From NCBI RefSeq assembly GCF_900101965.1, contig NZ_FNAP01000001.1, positions 248,001-312,000 on the forward strand: 64,000 nt of DNA, given 5' to 3'. Origin of the DNA: Rhodospira trueperi. Its GTDB lineage: Bacteria > Pseudomonadota > Alphaproteobacteria > Rhodospirillales > Rhodospirillaceae. The notes under the pieces are model-generated. The model had not been told where the DNA came from. It worked only from the letters and a program-made list of their open reading frames with translations, and did no database searches. The position numbers and the translations under genes are program-made. The stretch's first letter is position 1. Every line of letters begins with the position of its first letter. Below, piece after piece: positions 1 through 9,594 of this stretch.

Positions 1-1021
1 ATCGGTCCACGAAGTAGCAGAAGTCATCCGGCGTGCCGAATCGGCTGGTGGGGGCGAACAGGCCGATGGGCTGATACCCCCAGGAGCCGTCGAACGGATG
101 TTCGTTGACCGGCAGAAGTTCGATGTGGGTGAACCCCAGGTCGCGGACATAGGCCGGCAACTCTTCCGCCATCTCGCGGTAGGTCATCGTGCGGGTCTGT
201 CCGGTTTCCTCGTCCACGACCCGCTTCCAGGATCCAAGGTGGACCTCGTAGATGGACATGGGCGCGGAGCGGTCCACGGTGTTCGCGCGGTTTTCCATCC
301 AGTCCTGATCGGTCCAGTCGTAGTCGCCCAGGTCGAACACGACCGAGGCCGTGGCCGGCGGCACCTCGCAGAAGAAGGCGTACGGGTCGGCCTTCAGCGG
401 CATCAGGTTTCCGTCGGCGCCCACGATCTCGTATTTGTAATGGGTGCCCTCCGGCACCTCCGGTAGAAAGATTTCCCACACCCCGCAGTTGGGATGCTTG
501 CGCATGGAGTGCTGACGGCCGTCCCAGCCGTTGAAATCACCGACCACGCTGACCCGCTGGGCATTCGGTGCCCAGACCGTGAAGGCGACGCCGCGCACGC
601 CGTCCAGGGTCGCCATGTGGGCGCCCATCTTCTCGTAGAGTTTGAGATGCGTGCCCTCGCCGATGAAATAGGTGTCCAACTCGCCGAGCACCGGCGGGAA
701 GCTGTACGGATCGTACATGTCGAACGTCAGATTGGGACCGGTTACCCGCAGCTTGTAGCCGAAGACCTCCGTTCCCTCCGGGAAGTCCGCGCCAAACAGC
801 CCAGACGGGTCCAGACGGGAGGCCTCCGCGAGGACCTTCTCGCCATCCCGGCTTATGACCTCGACCGTCGTCGCCCAGGGGAGAAAGGCCCGAATGCACC
901 GCCCCTCCGCCGACGAGCCGTCGGCGCTGCCCAGGTGTTGTCCGAGAAACGCGAAGGGGTCGCCGTGTCGGGCCTCCAGGAGGGCTTGCACGGCGCCGGC
1001 GTTGGGACTGCTGGTGAGCAT
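1..1021 (-). CDS. glgB: 1,4-alpha-glucan branching enzyme GlgB, N-terminal part (gene runs off the window)
   Basis: GlgB introduces alpha-1,6 branches into glycogen. About 340 N-terminal codons of a normally ~730-residue enzyme are present; the rest lies beyond base 1. The start of the protein carries EARHGDPFAFLGQH, typical of the bacterial GlgB N-terminus. A CBM48 module lies around residues 135-170 (VWAPNAQRVSVVGDFNGWDG), and the GH13 barrel begins near residue 253 (IYEVHLGSWKR), reaching HIELLPVNEHPFDGSWGYQ. I chose the ATG at 1021 because GGAGA lies about 10 bases upstream and the length before EARHGDPF fits the family; an in-frame ATG at 1066 would add 15 residues. TreY at 14018-17107 could share its glucan substrate. 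Confidence 0.93.
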   Translation of the reverse strand, partial: MLTSSPNAGAVQALLEARHGDPFAFLGQHLGSADGSSAEGRCIRAFLPWATTVEVISRDGEKVLAEASRLDPSGLFGADFPEGTEVFGYKLRVTGPNLTFDMYDPYSFPPVLGELDTYFIGEGTHLKLYEKMGAHMATLDGVRGVAFTVWAPNAQRVSVVGDFNGWDGRQHSMRKHPNCGVWEIFLPEVPEGTHYKYEIVGADGNLMPLKADPYAFFCEVPPATASVVFDLGDYDWTDQDWMENRANTVDRSAPMSIYEVHLGSWKRVVDEETGQTRTMTYREMAEELPAYVRDLGFTHIELLPVNEHPFDGSWGYQPIGLFAPTSRFGTPDDFCYFVDR

Positions 1022-1365
1022 GGGACTGCGGTCTCCGGTTGTTGAGGCGAACGGTGGTGGCGCCATGGCCGGGGGAAGACTGTGGATCGACGGACGACGC
1101 GTCCGGTCACGCAACGGCGCATGACCGGGGACCAGTGCACCCGGTCCCATCAACATACCCCATGAAGCGCACGCCCTTGACCAGATGGCCCCGGAATCGG
1201 GGCCGCGTGGTGCCGGGGGCCAGCGTGGTCACGGCGGTTTTCGGTGATGCGGGCCAGTCCGGGCCGTCAAGACACACTCATCCCCGACCCGCCTCAAGGG
1301 TGGGGACCTCAACCCGATCCGTCAAGTGACGGAAACGGGACGCCGCGCGGTGCGACGGGGGGCCG
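1022..1365. other. Gap between glgB start and DUF2934 gene; one GC-rich hairpin
   Basis: No credible gene is seen. A perfect 7-bp stem GGCCCCG/CGGGGCC with a 4-base loop lies at 1187-1204. It has no T-run on either side, so it is a weak candidate for termination of leftward transcription from the DUF2934 gene. The glgB promoter probably lies here, but no convincing -35/-10 pair was recognised. Confidence 0.3.
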
Positions 1366-1692
1366 TCAGGTCTCCTCGGTCTTCTTGCGGCGCGTGGCAC
1401 GTTTCTTGGGCGCGGCTTCGGTGCTTGCGTCGCTGTCGGCGGCGGCCTTCGGTGTCCGCTTCCGGGTGGTCTTGGCCGGCGTTGCCTCACCGCCTTCCGC
1501 CGTTGCCTCGTCCGTCTTTTTCGTCCGGCGCGGGGCGCGTTTCGGCTTGGGTGCGGCCTCGGCTTCGATGGCGGCCGTCACTTCGGCCGTTGCCCGGGCC
1601 CAGTGCTCGTCGGACTTGCCATCGGGACGCCCTTCCTCTTCCCAGATCTGGTGGGCGCGCTGGCGGATACGGTCATCAATATCTTGCTGCAT
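1366..1692 (-). CDS. DUF2934 domain protein with basic, repetitive tail
   Basis: A 108-residue protein. Residues 1-40 (IDDRIRQRAHQIWEEEGRPDG followed by SDEHWARA) match the short DUF2934 family found in many alphaproteobacteria, whose function is not established. Residues 50-108 are low complexity, with alternating Lys/Arg clusters (KRAPRRTKK, TTRKRTPK, KKRATRRKK) and acidic/Ala segments. This resembles histone-H1-like or AT-hook-type DNA-binding tails, which is only a suggestion. A good ribosome site, AGAGGAAAGCC, precedes the ATG. The gene stands alone and diverges from the SUF operon. Confidence 0.75.
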   Translation of the reverse strand: MQQDIDDRIRQRAHQIWEEEGRPDGKSDEHWARATAEVTAAIEAEAAPKPKRAPRRTKKTDEATAEGGEATPAKTTRKRTPKAAADSDASTEAAPKKRATRRKKTEET

Positions 1693-2098
1693 GGCTTTCC
1701 TCTTTCGTGCCGGTCATTCTGGAAAAAGAAAAAGAAAATGCAAGGAGATACCCGCGTTCGCGCGTCTGGTGTGGCGGGTCCGGGGCATACCGGCGCGCAC
1801 ACATCGGTTGGATCGCACGAGCATTGGGATCGTGTCGAGCTTTATCCGTGGCGCGCGCGGGCATTGCAATGGGGGATCGGCTGGCCTGGGGGCCGGAACG
1901 GCAGGTCCGCGCTCGGCATTGCACTTCGGTCACAGTCGGACAATCGAAGCGGCGCGACACCTGATTCGGGGACGGCTTGCCAATGGGCGCCTTGAAAACC
2001 GAGTGGCGGTTGATTATTCAAAGGAGACCGAATTGGTCCATTATCGCGGTGTGCTCGGTTCGAGGGGACGGACGCGCCGCGACAAACGGGAGCCCGGC
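1693..2098 (+). promoter_or_regulatory. Intergenic region with candidate promoter/operator of the SUF operon
   Basis: 406 bases without a gene, between divergent transcripts. A candidate promoter is TTGAAA at 1992-1997, a 17-base spacer, and TATTCA at 2015-2020. The -10 hexamer lies inside a dyad TTGATTATTCAA (2010-2021), which could be the operator for the Rrf2-type regulator encoded just downstream. This is pattern matching only. The stretch 1720-1750 is A/G-rich on the plus strand. Confidence 0.35.
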
Positions 2099-2587
2099 AT
2101 GTTCAGAATCAACAAGCTGACCGACTATGCCGTCGTTCTACTGGTGGACATGGCCCGCTCGGACAGTGTACGGGCCGCCCATCAGATCGCGGCGGATACG
2201 GGGGTGCCGGGTCCCACGGTGGCCAAGGTCATGAAGGCGCTGGTCCGGTCCGGGCTGGTGCGTTCGGCGCGCGGAGCCAGCGGCGGTTACGTGCTGGCGC
2301 GGCCGGCCGACCGGATCGCGGTGGCGGACATGATCCAGGCTCTGGAAGGACCGATTGCCATGACGGCCTGCGTCGACACCGCCGAGGAGGGGTGCGAGCG
2401 CGAGGGGTTCTGCACCATGGCAGGTCACTGGAACCGGGTGAATACGGCGGTTCGTAAGGCTCTTCAGGGGATTACGTTGGCGGACATGGCGGCGCCGACC
2501 CTGCCGCCGCCGTGGGCTGTGGAGGGCGTCATGGCGTCCTCCGCCGGCCAGGAGTCATATCGCGAGGGATCGCGCGCCTCGTCGTAA
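2099..2587 (+). CDS. Rrf2-family SUF system regulator (IscR/SufR-like)
   Basis: A 162-residue winged-helix transcription factor of the Rrf2 family, first gene of the SUF operon. The N-terminus MFRINKLTDYA and the recognition region PGPTVAKVMKALVRSGLVRSARG are diagnostic. Three cysteines, C91, C99 and C105 (C-x7-C-x5-C), are placed like the [2Fe-2S] ligands of IscR (C-x5-C-x5-C), with slightly wider first spacing. It probably senses Fe-S status and represses the operon (inference). The reading frame is open far upstream, but ATG 2099 has the family N-terminus and a GGGAG ribosome site. The tail after about residue 130 is not family-typical. Confidence 0.9.
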   Translation: MFRINKLTDYAVVLLVDMARSDSVRAAHQIAADTGVPGPTVAKVMKALVRSGLVRSARGASGGYVLARPADRIAVADMIQALEGPIAMTACVDTAEEGCEREGFCTMAGHWNRVNTAVRKALQGITLADMAAPTLPPPWAVEGVMASSAGQESYREGSRASS

Positions 2588-2626
2588 CACCGCGAACGGC
2601 GCGAGAGAGTTGGGAGTTGGAACACC

Positions 2627-4081
2627 ATGGCGGCCACCCAGGATACCGTCGATCGGATTGCCGAGGTCTCGGGCGCCTACAAGTACGGATTCGTCACCGA
2701 CATCGAATCCGACAAGGCGCCCAAGGGCCTGAACGAGGACATCATTCGCTTCATCTCCGCCAAGAAGGCGGAGCCGGAGTGGATGCTGGCGTGGCGCCTG
2801 AAGGCTTACCGCCACTGGCTGACCATGACCGAGCCGTCATGGCAAAAGGTGGTCTATCCGCCCATCGACTACCAGGACGCCTACTACTACGCCGCGCCCA
2901 AGAGCGACGACGACCGGCCCAAGAGCCTGGACGAGGTCGATCCGGAACTGCTGCGCACGTACGAGAAGCTGGGCATCCCCCTGAAAGAACAGGAGATGCT
3001 GGCCGGCGTGGCGGTCGACGCGGTGTTCGATAGCGTGTCCGTGGCGACGACCTACAAGAAGAAGCTGGAGCAAATGGGCGTCATCTTCTGCCCGATCTCC
3101 GAGGCCGCTCAGCGTTTTCCCGAGTTGGTCCAGAAGTACCTTGGTTCCGTGGTGCCGTACTCGGACAACTTCTTCGCCACCCTTAATTCGGCGGTGTTCA
3201 CCGACGGCTCGTTCGTGTACGTGCCCAAGGGGCTGCGGTGTCCCATGGAACTGTCCACGTACTTCCGCATCAATGAGCAGAACACCGGCCAGTTCGAGCG
3301 TACGCTCATCATCGCCGACGAGGGCAGCTATGTGAGCTACCTGGAGGGCTGCACGGCACCCCAGCGCGACGACAACCAGCTTCACGCCGCCGTGGTGGAA
3401 CTGGTCGCCATGGATGACGCCGAGATCAAGTACTCCACGGTGCAGAACTGGTATCCGGGCGACGAGACCGGCAAGGGCGGCATCTATAACTTCGTCACCA
3501 AGCGCGGCGCCTGTCGCGGACGCAATTCAAAGATCATGTGGACGCAGGTCGAGACGGGCTCGGCCGTGACCTGGAAGTACCCATCCTGCATCCTGCAGGG
3601 CGACAATTCCTCCGGCGAGTTCTATTCGGTGGCCATCACCAACAATGCCCAACAGGCCGACACCGGCACCAAGATGATCCACATCGGGAAGAACACCCGC
3701 TCGCGTATTATCTCCAAGGGCATTTCGGCGGGCCGGGCGGATCAGACCTACCGGGGCCTCGTCAAGGTCATGCCGAAGGCCACCGGCGCGCGCAACTTCA
3801 CGCAGTGCGACAGCCTGCTGATCGGGGATCGCTGTGGCGCGCACACCGTGCCCTACATCGAGAATCGCTGCCCGTCGGCCCAGGTGGAACACGAGGCCAC
3901 CACCAGCCGCATCAGCGAAGACCAGTTGTTCTACTGCCTGCAACGCGGCATTCCGGAAGAGGACGCCGTCGCGTTGATCGTCAACGGCTTCTGCAAGGAA
4001 GTTTTGCAGACATTGCCGATGGAATTCGCCGTCGAGGCGCAGAAACTGGTGGGCATCAGCCTGGAAGGCAGCGTCGGTTGA
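2627..4081 (+). CDS. sufB: Fe-S cluster assembly scaffold SufB
   Basis: SufB is the scaffold core of the SufBCD complex, on which Fe-S clusters are built in the cytosol. The 484-residue length is normal. Recognisable stretches are the N-terminal [18 protein letters not shown], the central [22 protein letters not shown], and the C-terminal beta-helix end [20 protein letters not shown] with RGIPEEDA. It starts 39 bases after the regulator and is followed 43 bases later by sufC. No second cysteine desulfurase gene lies between the regulator and sufB or between sufB and sufC, unlike some alphaproteobacterial SUF operons. Confidence 0.97.
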   Translation: MAATQDTVDRIAEVSGAYKYGFVTDIESDKAPKGLNEDIIRFISAKKAEPEWMLAWRLKAYRHWLTMTEPSWQKVVYPPIDYQDAYYYAAPKSDDDRPKSLDEVDPELLRTYEKLGIPLKEQEMLAGVAVDAVFDSVSVATTYKKKLEQMGVIFCPISEAAQRFPELVQKYLGSVVPYSDNFFATLNSAVFTDGSFVYVPKGLRCPMELSTYFRINEQNTGQFERTLIIADEGSYVSYLEGCTAPQRDDNQLHAAVVELVAMDDAEIKYSTVQNWYPGDETGKGGIYNFVTKRGACRGRNSKIMWTQVETGSAVTWKYPSCILQGDNSSGEFYSVAITNNAQQADTGTKMIHIGKNTRSRIISKGISAGRADQTYRGLVKVMPKATGARNFTQCDSLLIGDRCGAHTVPYIENRCPSAQVEHEATTSRISEDQLFYCLQRGIPEEDAVALIVNGFCKEVLQTLPMEFAVEAQKLVGISLEGSVG

Positions 4082-4124
4082 GTTGGACCCGATGTGCCCG
4101 ATGACCTGAGGGATATGACGCGAC

Positions 4125-4888
<764 letters not shown>

Positions 4889-4892
<4 letters not shown>

Positions 4893-6208
4893 GCGCAACC
4901 CTCACAGACGTGCTTCCGCTGGCGCCCGACGAACAGGCCCTGGGGCGGGACGAGCCCGGATGGCTCGCCGATCTGCGCCGCGCCGGGCTGTCGGTCTACC
5001 GCGCGCGCGGCTTGCCCACGGTGAAGGTGGAGGCGTGGAAGTACACCAGTCTCTCCGGGCTGACCAAGATACCGTACGTCTTGGATGATGGTGGTGTTGC
5101 GCTTTCGGAGGGCGGCGACCGCGACGCGCTGGCGCTTGACGACGCCTGGACGGTGACCCTGGTCAACGGCCGTCCGGTCGGGGTGCCGGACGAGCTGCCG
5201 GACAGCGTTCGGGTGGATCACCTGTCGCGTCTTTTGGAGGACGAACCGGAGACCCTCGAACCGCATCTCGGGCGGATCGCCGATCTCGCCGATGCGCCCA
5301 TGGGATCGCTTAACGCCGCCCACATGACCGAGGGGCTCGTGATCCTGGTGGATGACGGCGTTGTGTTGGACCGGCCCATCCATGTGGTGTCGGTCACGGA
5401 AGCGGCCGACGGTGCGCGCCACATGCATCCCCGCCATTTTGTCGTCTTGGGCGAGGCGGCCGATGTCACGCTGGTGGAAAGCCGTGTGTGCGCGCCGGGC
5501 GCGGACGCGACCCTGTCCAACGCGGTTCAGGAAATCCGGCTCGGGGAGCGCGCCCGGCTGCGTCATTTGCGACTTGTGGCGTCCGGCGAGGAGGCGGTGG
5601 ACCTGGATCTGACCGAGGCGGAGGTCGGGGCCGAGGCCGCTTACGAGGCGTTCACCCTGACGCTCGGGGGACGGTTGGTGCGCAACGAGACCCGGGCCCG
5701 TCTTCGCGGGTCGGGCGCGGCGGCGCGGTTGCGCGGTGCCTACGGGGTCTGTTGCGGCCAGCACGTCGATACCACGCTCGTTGTCGATCACGCCGTGCCC
5801 GACACCACGTCGGATCAGCTCTACAAGGGCGTGGTTGATGCCCAGGGCCGGGCTGTTTTCCAGGGCAAGATCATCGTGCGCCGCGACGCCCAGCGCAGCG
5901 ACGGCGGCCAGCTCCACAAGGCGTTGCTGCTGGCGCCCGACGCCGAGGTGGATACCAAGCCGGAACTGGAGATTTACGCCGACGACGTGAAATGCGGCCA
6001 CGGCGCCACGGTGGGCGATCTGGACCGGGATCAAGTGTTCTATCTGATGGCCCGGGGCATTCCCGAGGCGGAGGCCCGCGCCCTGCTGGTCGAGGCGTTC
6101 CTCGACGACGTGGTGGGCGCCGTTCCGGACGGCCCGTTGCGCGCGGCCTTTCTGGGCGCCGTGCGGCGCTGGCAGGCGGGCCGCCACGCCGCCACCTGGG
6201 AGGCTTGA
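4889..6208 (+). CDS. sufD: Fe-S cluster assembly protein SufD
   Basis: SufD (439 residues) pairs with SufB in the SufBC2D scaffold and is needed for iron acquisition. The N-terminal region holds [10 protein letters not shown], where SufD proteins normally carry an E-x-W-K/R-Y-T motif. The C-terminus has the conserved [21 protein letters not shown] followed by [14 protein letters not shown]. The start at 4889 is set by the ATGA overlap with sufC. Sequence conservation is lower than in sufB, as usual for SufD. Confidence 0.95.
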
Positions 6209-6213
6209 CGCCG

Positions 6214-7461
6214 ATGGACGCCGCCACCATGACCCAAGCGCCCGTGTTCGACCCCGAGGCCGCCCGGGATGACTTCCCCATTCTGGCCCGGCTCGTCCAC
6301 GGCAAGCCGCTGGTCTATCTCGACACTGGGGCGTCGGCGCAAAAGCCCCGGCAGGTGCTTGACGCCATGGCGCGGGCGCAGACCGAGTGCTACGCCAATG
6401 TCCACCGGGGCGCCTACTGGCTGTCGGAGACCGCGACCAGTCGCTTCGAGGCGGCGCGCGAGACCGTGCGCGGGTTCCTCAACGCCGGCAACGAGCGCGA
6501 GATCGTGTTCACCGCCAACGCCACCGACTCCATCAATCTGGTGGCCCAGACGTGGGGGCGCGCCAATCTGGGTCCGAGCGACGCCGTTCTGATCTCGGAA
6601 CTGGAGCACCACGCCAACATCGTGCCGTGGCAGATGTTGCGCGATGAAAAGGGCGTGGAGGTGCGGGTGGCGCCGATCACGGACGACGGCGCGCTCGACA
6701 TGGCCGGGTTCGAACGGCTGCTGGACGAGCGGGTCAAGCTGGTCGCCGTGGCGCACTGCTCCAACGTGCTGGGCACCATCCTGCCGGTGGCGGACATCGT
6801 CGCCCGTGCCCACGCGGTCGGCGCCCGCGTGCTGGTGGACGGCAGCCAGGCCGTCGTGCATGGGCCGGTGGACGTGCGGGCGCTGGACTGCGACTTCTAC
6901 GCCTTCACCGGGCACAAGCTGTACGGCCCCACGGGAATCGGCGTGCTGTTCGGCAAGCTGGACCTGCTGGAGGCCATGCCGCCCTGGAAGGGCGGCGGCG
7001 ACATGATCGAATCGGTGACCTTCGAGAAGACCACCTACGCGGCGCCGCCCGCGCGCTTCGAGGCCGGTACGCCGCCCATCGTCGAGGCCATTGGACTCGC
7101 CGCCGCCGTTGACTACGTGCAGGGCATCGGCATGGCGGCCATCGCCGACCACGAGGCCGATCTGCTGCGCTACGCGATGCAGCGGCTGGCCTCTGTCGAG
7201 GGGCTGACCATTCACGGCACCGCTCCGCACAAGGCGGCGGTGCTGTCGTTCACCGTGGACGGCCTGCATCCCCAGGATTTGGCCATGGTGCTGGACCGCT
7301 CGGGGCTGTGCCTGCGCGCCGGCCATCACTGCGCCGAGCCGCTCATGCGCCGTCTGGGCGTAGCCGGCACGATTCGGGCGTCGTTCGGCCTCTACAACAC
7401 GCGGTCGGACGTCGATGTGCTGATCAGCGCCCTGGAGAAGGCGCGCAACCTGCTGGCCTGA
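6214..7461 (+). CDS. sufS: Cysteine desulfurase SufS (group II)
   Basis: A PLP enzyme that takes sulfur from cysteine for cluster assembly (415 residues). The PLP lysine is K235 in TGHKLYGPTGIG, and the catalytic cysteine is about residue 373 in RAGHHCAEPLMRRLG, the short-loop form of group II desulfurases. SELEHHANIVPWQ is also diagnostic. ATG 6214 has GGGAGG about ten bases upstream; a second ATG at 6229 is further from it. No sufE or sufU sulfur-acceptor gene is in the operon, so the acceptor must be encoded elsewhere. Confidence 0.97.
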   Translation: MDAATMTQAPVFDPEAARDDFPILARLVHGKPLVYLDTGASAQKPRQVLDAMARAQTECYANVHRGAYWLSETATSRFEAARETVRGFLNAGNEREIVFTANATDSINLVAQTWGRANLGPSDAVLISELEHHANIVPWQMLRDEKGVEVRVAPITDDGALDMAGFERLLDERVKLVAVAHCSNVLGTILPVADIVARAHAVGARVLVDGSQAVVHGPVDVRALDCDFYAFTGHKLYGPTGIGVLFGKLDLLEAMPPWKGGGDMIESVTFEKTTYAAPPARFEAGTPPIVEAIGLAAAVDYVQGIGMAAIADHEADLLRYAMQRLASVEGLTIHGTAPHKAAVLSFTVDGLHPQDLAMVLDRSGLCLRAGHHCAEPLMRRLGVAGTIRASFGLYNTRSDVDVLISALEKARNLLA

Positions 7462-7517
7462 GACAGGGCCGGGTCGAGAGAAATGCCAGAGGGACTGTCT
7501 TTGAGGGAACCGACACC

Positions 7518-7916
7518 ATGATGCCGCCGTACTCAATGCCCGCCTCCACCGAACCGCCGCCGGAGGAAGGATTCTTCGCCACCGCCGGGACGCCGCTGGC
7601 CGACGATGTCGCGCCGGTGGACGAGGAGGCGGTCGTGGATGCCCTACGCTCGGTCTATGATCCGGAGATTCCGGTCAACATCTATGATCTGGGTTTGATT
7701 TACGAGATCGAGCCGCGCGGGCGGGGCAACTGGGAGCTGGTGATGACCCTGACCGCGCCGGCCTGCCCGGTCGCCGGGGAGTTGCCCGGGCAGGTGGCCG
7801 AGGCGGTCGCCGCGACGTCCGGCGTGGGTGAGGTCAAGGTGACCCTGACCTGGGATCCGCCCTGGACGCCGGCCAACATGTCCGAGGTCGCCAAGGTCGA
7901 ACTGGATATGTACTGA
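7518..7916 (+). CDS. sufT: SUF-associated protein SufT (DUF59/MIP18 family)
   Basis: A 132-residue protein of the DUF59 (MIP18-like) family, implicated in Fe-S cluster maturation or delivery. Core motifs are ALRSVYDPEIPVNIYDLGLIY (split around residues 43-62), LTAPACPVAGELPGQV with the conserved cysteine, and LTWDPPWTPANMSEVAK. Residues 1-35 form a variable Pro/Glu-rich leader. The ATG at 7518 is followed immediately by a second ATG; either could be used. It lies between sufS and sufA on the same strand. Confidence 0.93.
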   Translation: MMPPYSMPASTEPPPEEGFFATAGTPLADDVAPVDEEAVVDALRSVYDPEIPVNIYDLGLIYEIEPRGRGNWELVMTLTAPACPVAGELPGQVAEAVAATSGVGEVKVTLTWDPPWTPANMSEVAKVELDMY

Positions 7917-7959
7917 GCCGCGCGAACCCATCCTGAATTTTTGTCTGGAGGCCGTCCCC

Positions 7960-8349
7960 ATGACGACGACCGAAACCGCGCCCAACGCCGCCGCACCCGC
8001 GTCGCCGGCCCGCCCGGCACCGCTGACCGTGACGCCCGCCGCCGCCGCGCGCGTGCGCGAGCTGGTCGCGCGGGCGACCAAGCCCGTGCTTGGGGTGCGG
8101 GTCGGCGTGAAAAAGGCTGGCTGTTCCGGGATGCGCTATCAGGTTGACTATGTCGAGGAGGCCGGCGCGTTCGAGGATGTGGTCGAGACCGACGGCGCCC
8201 GGGTCTATATCGATCCGATGGCGGTGATGTTCCTGCTCGGCTCGGAAATGGACTACGAGGACACGAAGATGCAAAGCGGCTTCGTGTTCCGCAATCCCAA
8301 CGCTACCGGCCAGTGCGGGTGCGGGGAGAGCTTCTCGGTGCAGTCGTAG
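7960..8349 (+). CDS. sufA: A-type Fe-S carrier protein SufA
   Basis: An A-type carrier (129 residues) that passes Fe-S clusters to target proteins. The three expected cysteines are present: one in KKAGCSGMRYQVDY (around residue 55) and two in the C-terminal GQCGCGESF. An Ala/Pro-rich leader of about 20 residues precedes the domain. SD-like TGGAGG precedes the ATG. This is the last gene of the SUF operon. Its TAG stop (8347-8349) begins a perfect small palindrome TAGGCG-A-CGCCTA (8347-8359). Confidence 0.95.
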   Translation: MTTTETAPNAAAPASPARPAPLTVTPAAAARVRELVARATKPVLGVRVGVKKAGCSGMRYQVDYVEEAGAFEDVVETDGARVYIDPMAVMFLLGSEMDYEDTKMQSGFVFRNPNATGQCGCGESFSVQS

Positions 8350-8370
8350 GCGACGCCTATTCATCCAGGC

Positions 8371-8543
8371 CGTAGGTTGGGGTGAGCAACGCGAACCCCA
8401 ACCCCAACCCCAACCCCAACCCCAACCCCAACCCCAACCCCAACCCCAACCCCAACCCCAACCCCAACCCCAAGACAGTCCCGGCCCCGGTCTTTTCGCC
8501 GCATCCGTTGGGGTCGGGGTGTTGCCCCTTACCCCAACCTACG
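8371..8543. repeat. REP-like inverted pair enclosing a 13-copy AACCCC array
   Basis: Between the convergent sufA and threonine aldolase genes. The left arm CGTAGGTTGGGGT (8371-8383) and right arm ACCCCAACCTACG (8531-8543) are exact inverted repeats. Each end also folds by itself: on the left TTGGGGT pairs with ACCCCAA, and on the right TTGGGGT pairs with ACCCCAA near 8510-8538. Between them AACCCC is repeated 13 times without error (8394-8471). The bottom strand is therefore (GGGGTT)13, the same unit as the Tetrahymena telomere repeat, with enough G-runs for several G-quadruplexes. The arms look like dispersed REP-type palindromes with a TTGGGGTGAG core. Confidence 0.9.
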
Positions 8544-9594
8544 AGGCGTTCGCCACCTCACGCGCCGCGTTCAGGAACTCCTCGACGTCCTCCGGTCGGG
8601 TCTGGAAGCTGGTCACCAACCGCACCGTGCCGTCGCGCTCGGACGGCCAGTCGTGAAAGACGAACCCGGCCGCGCGCAGGCCGTCGCGCAGGGGCGTCGG
8701 CAGCACCGGGAAGACCATGTTGGCCTCGACCGGATCGGGGATCTCCACCCCCGGCAGCGCCGCCAGCCCGTCGCCCAGGCGCCGCGCCATGGCATTGGCG
8801 TGGGCGGCGTGGCGACGCCACAGATCGTCCTCAAGCCACGCCAGCAGTTGGGCGGAGACGAAGCGCATCTTGGAGAGCAGGTGGCCGGCGCGCTTGCGCC
8901 GCTCGGCGAAATCGGCCGACAGGCCGGGGCGCAGGAACACCACCGCCTCGGCGGCCCAGGCGCCGCTCTTGGTGGCGCCCAGGCTGAGCACGTCCACGCC
9001 GGCCCGCCACGTCACGTCCGCCGGCGCGCATCCCAGGGACGCCACCGCGTTGGCGAAACGCGCGCCGTCCATGTGCAGCGTGAGCCCATGGCGGCGGCAG
9101 ACCTCGGCCACCGCGCCGATCTCATCGGGAGTGTACACCGTGCCGCATTCGGTGGCTTGGGTGAGGCTCACCGCCGCGGGCCGCACCCGGTGGACCTTGC
9201 GGTAGCCGACGCGGCGGATCGCGGGCTGCAGCGTATCCGGGCGCAGTTTGGCGCCGGCGCCGGGCAGGGCGACCAGCTTCGCCCCGCCGGTGAACATCTC
9301 CGGCGCGCCGCATTCATCGGTGTTGACGTGGCTGTCCTCGTGGCAGAACACGGCGCCGTAGGGTGGCACCAGTTGCCACAGGGCCAGGGCGTTGGCGGCG
9401 GTGCCGGTGAGCACCGGAAACACCTCGACCTCTGCTTCAAAAACATCCCGCAACCGATTGGACAGGAGCTCGGTCCAGGGATCGGCTCCATAGGCGGGCG
9501 CGGGCCCGTCCGCTGCCTCGGCGAGGACGCGGGCGATCTGGGGCGCGGCGCCGGCCACGTTGTCGCTGCTGAAGTCCATCGTGGGCGCGCTCAC
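8539..9594 (-). CDS. Low-specificity L-threonine aldolase family, PLP enzyme
   Basis: A PLP-dependent beta-eliminating lyase-type enzyme (351 residues) that splits L-threonine or allo-threonine to glycine and acetaldehyde. The N-terminus MDFSSDNVAGAAPQI is typical. The cofactor aspartate is in LHMDGARFANAVASLG, and the PLP lysine is in LSLGATKSGAWAAEAVVF. The GTG at 9594 overlaps the upstream TGA (GTGA), suggesting translational coupling; the internal ATG at 9579 is an alternative. The TAG stop (8539-8541) lies inside the right arm of the palindromic repeat, so the repeat supplies the stop. Confidence 0.9.
   Translation of the reverse strand: MSAPTMDFSSDNVAGAAPQIARVLAEAADGPAPAYGADPWTELLSNRLRDVFEAEVEVFPVLTGTAANALALWQLVPPYGAVFCHEDSHVNTDECGAPEMFTGGAKLVALPGAGAKLRPDTLQPAIRRVGYRKVHRVRPAAVSLTQATECGTVYTPDEIGAVAEVCRRHGLTLHMDGARFANAVASLGCAPADVTWRAGVDVLSLGATKSGAWAAEAVVFLRPGLSADFAERRKRAGHLLSKMRFVSAQLLAWLEDDLWRRHAAHANAMARRLGDGLAALPGVEIPDPVEANMVFPVLPTPLRDGLRAAGFVFHDWPSERDGTVRLVTSFQTRPEDVEEFLNAAREVANAS

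Noticed and set aside
1187-1204. GC-rich hairpin as a strong Rho-independent terminator
   Set aside because: There is no T-run on either strand, so it is only noted in the gap entry.
8394-8471. Possible CRISPR-like array
   Set aside because: The unit is six bases with no spacers; it is a tandem repeat.
8382-8987. Open frame encoding a repetitive Asn-Pro polypeptide across the AACCCC array
   Set aside because: It is simply the translation of the hexamer array, has no ribosome site, and continues antisense through the threonine aldolase gene.
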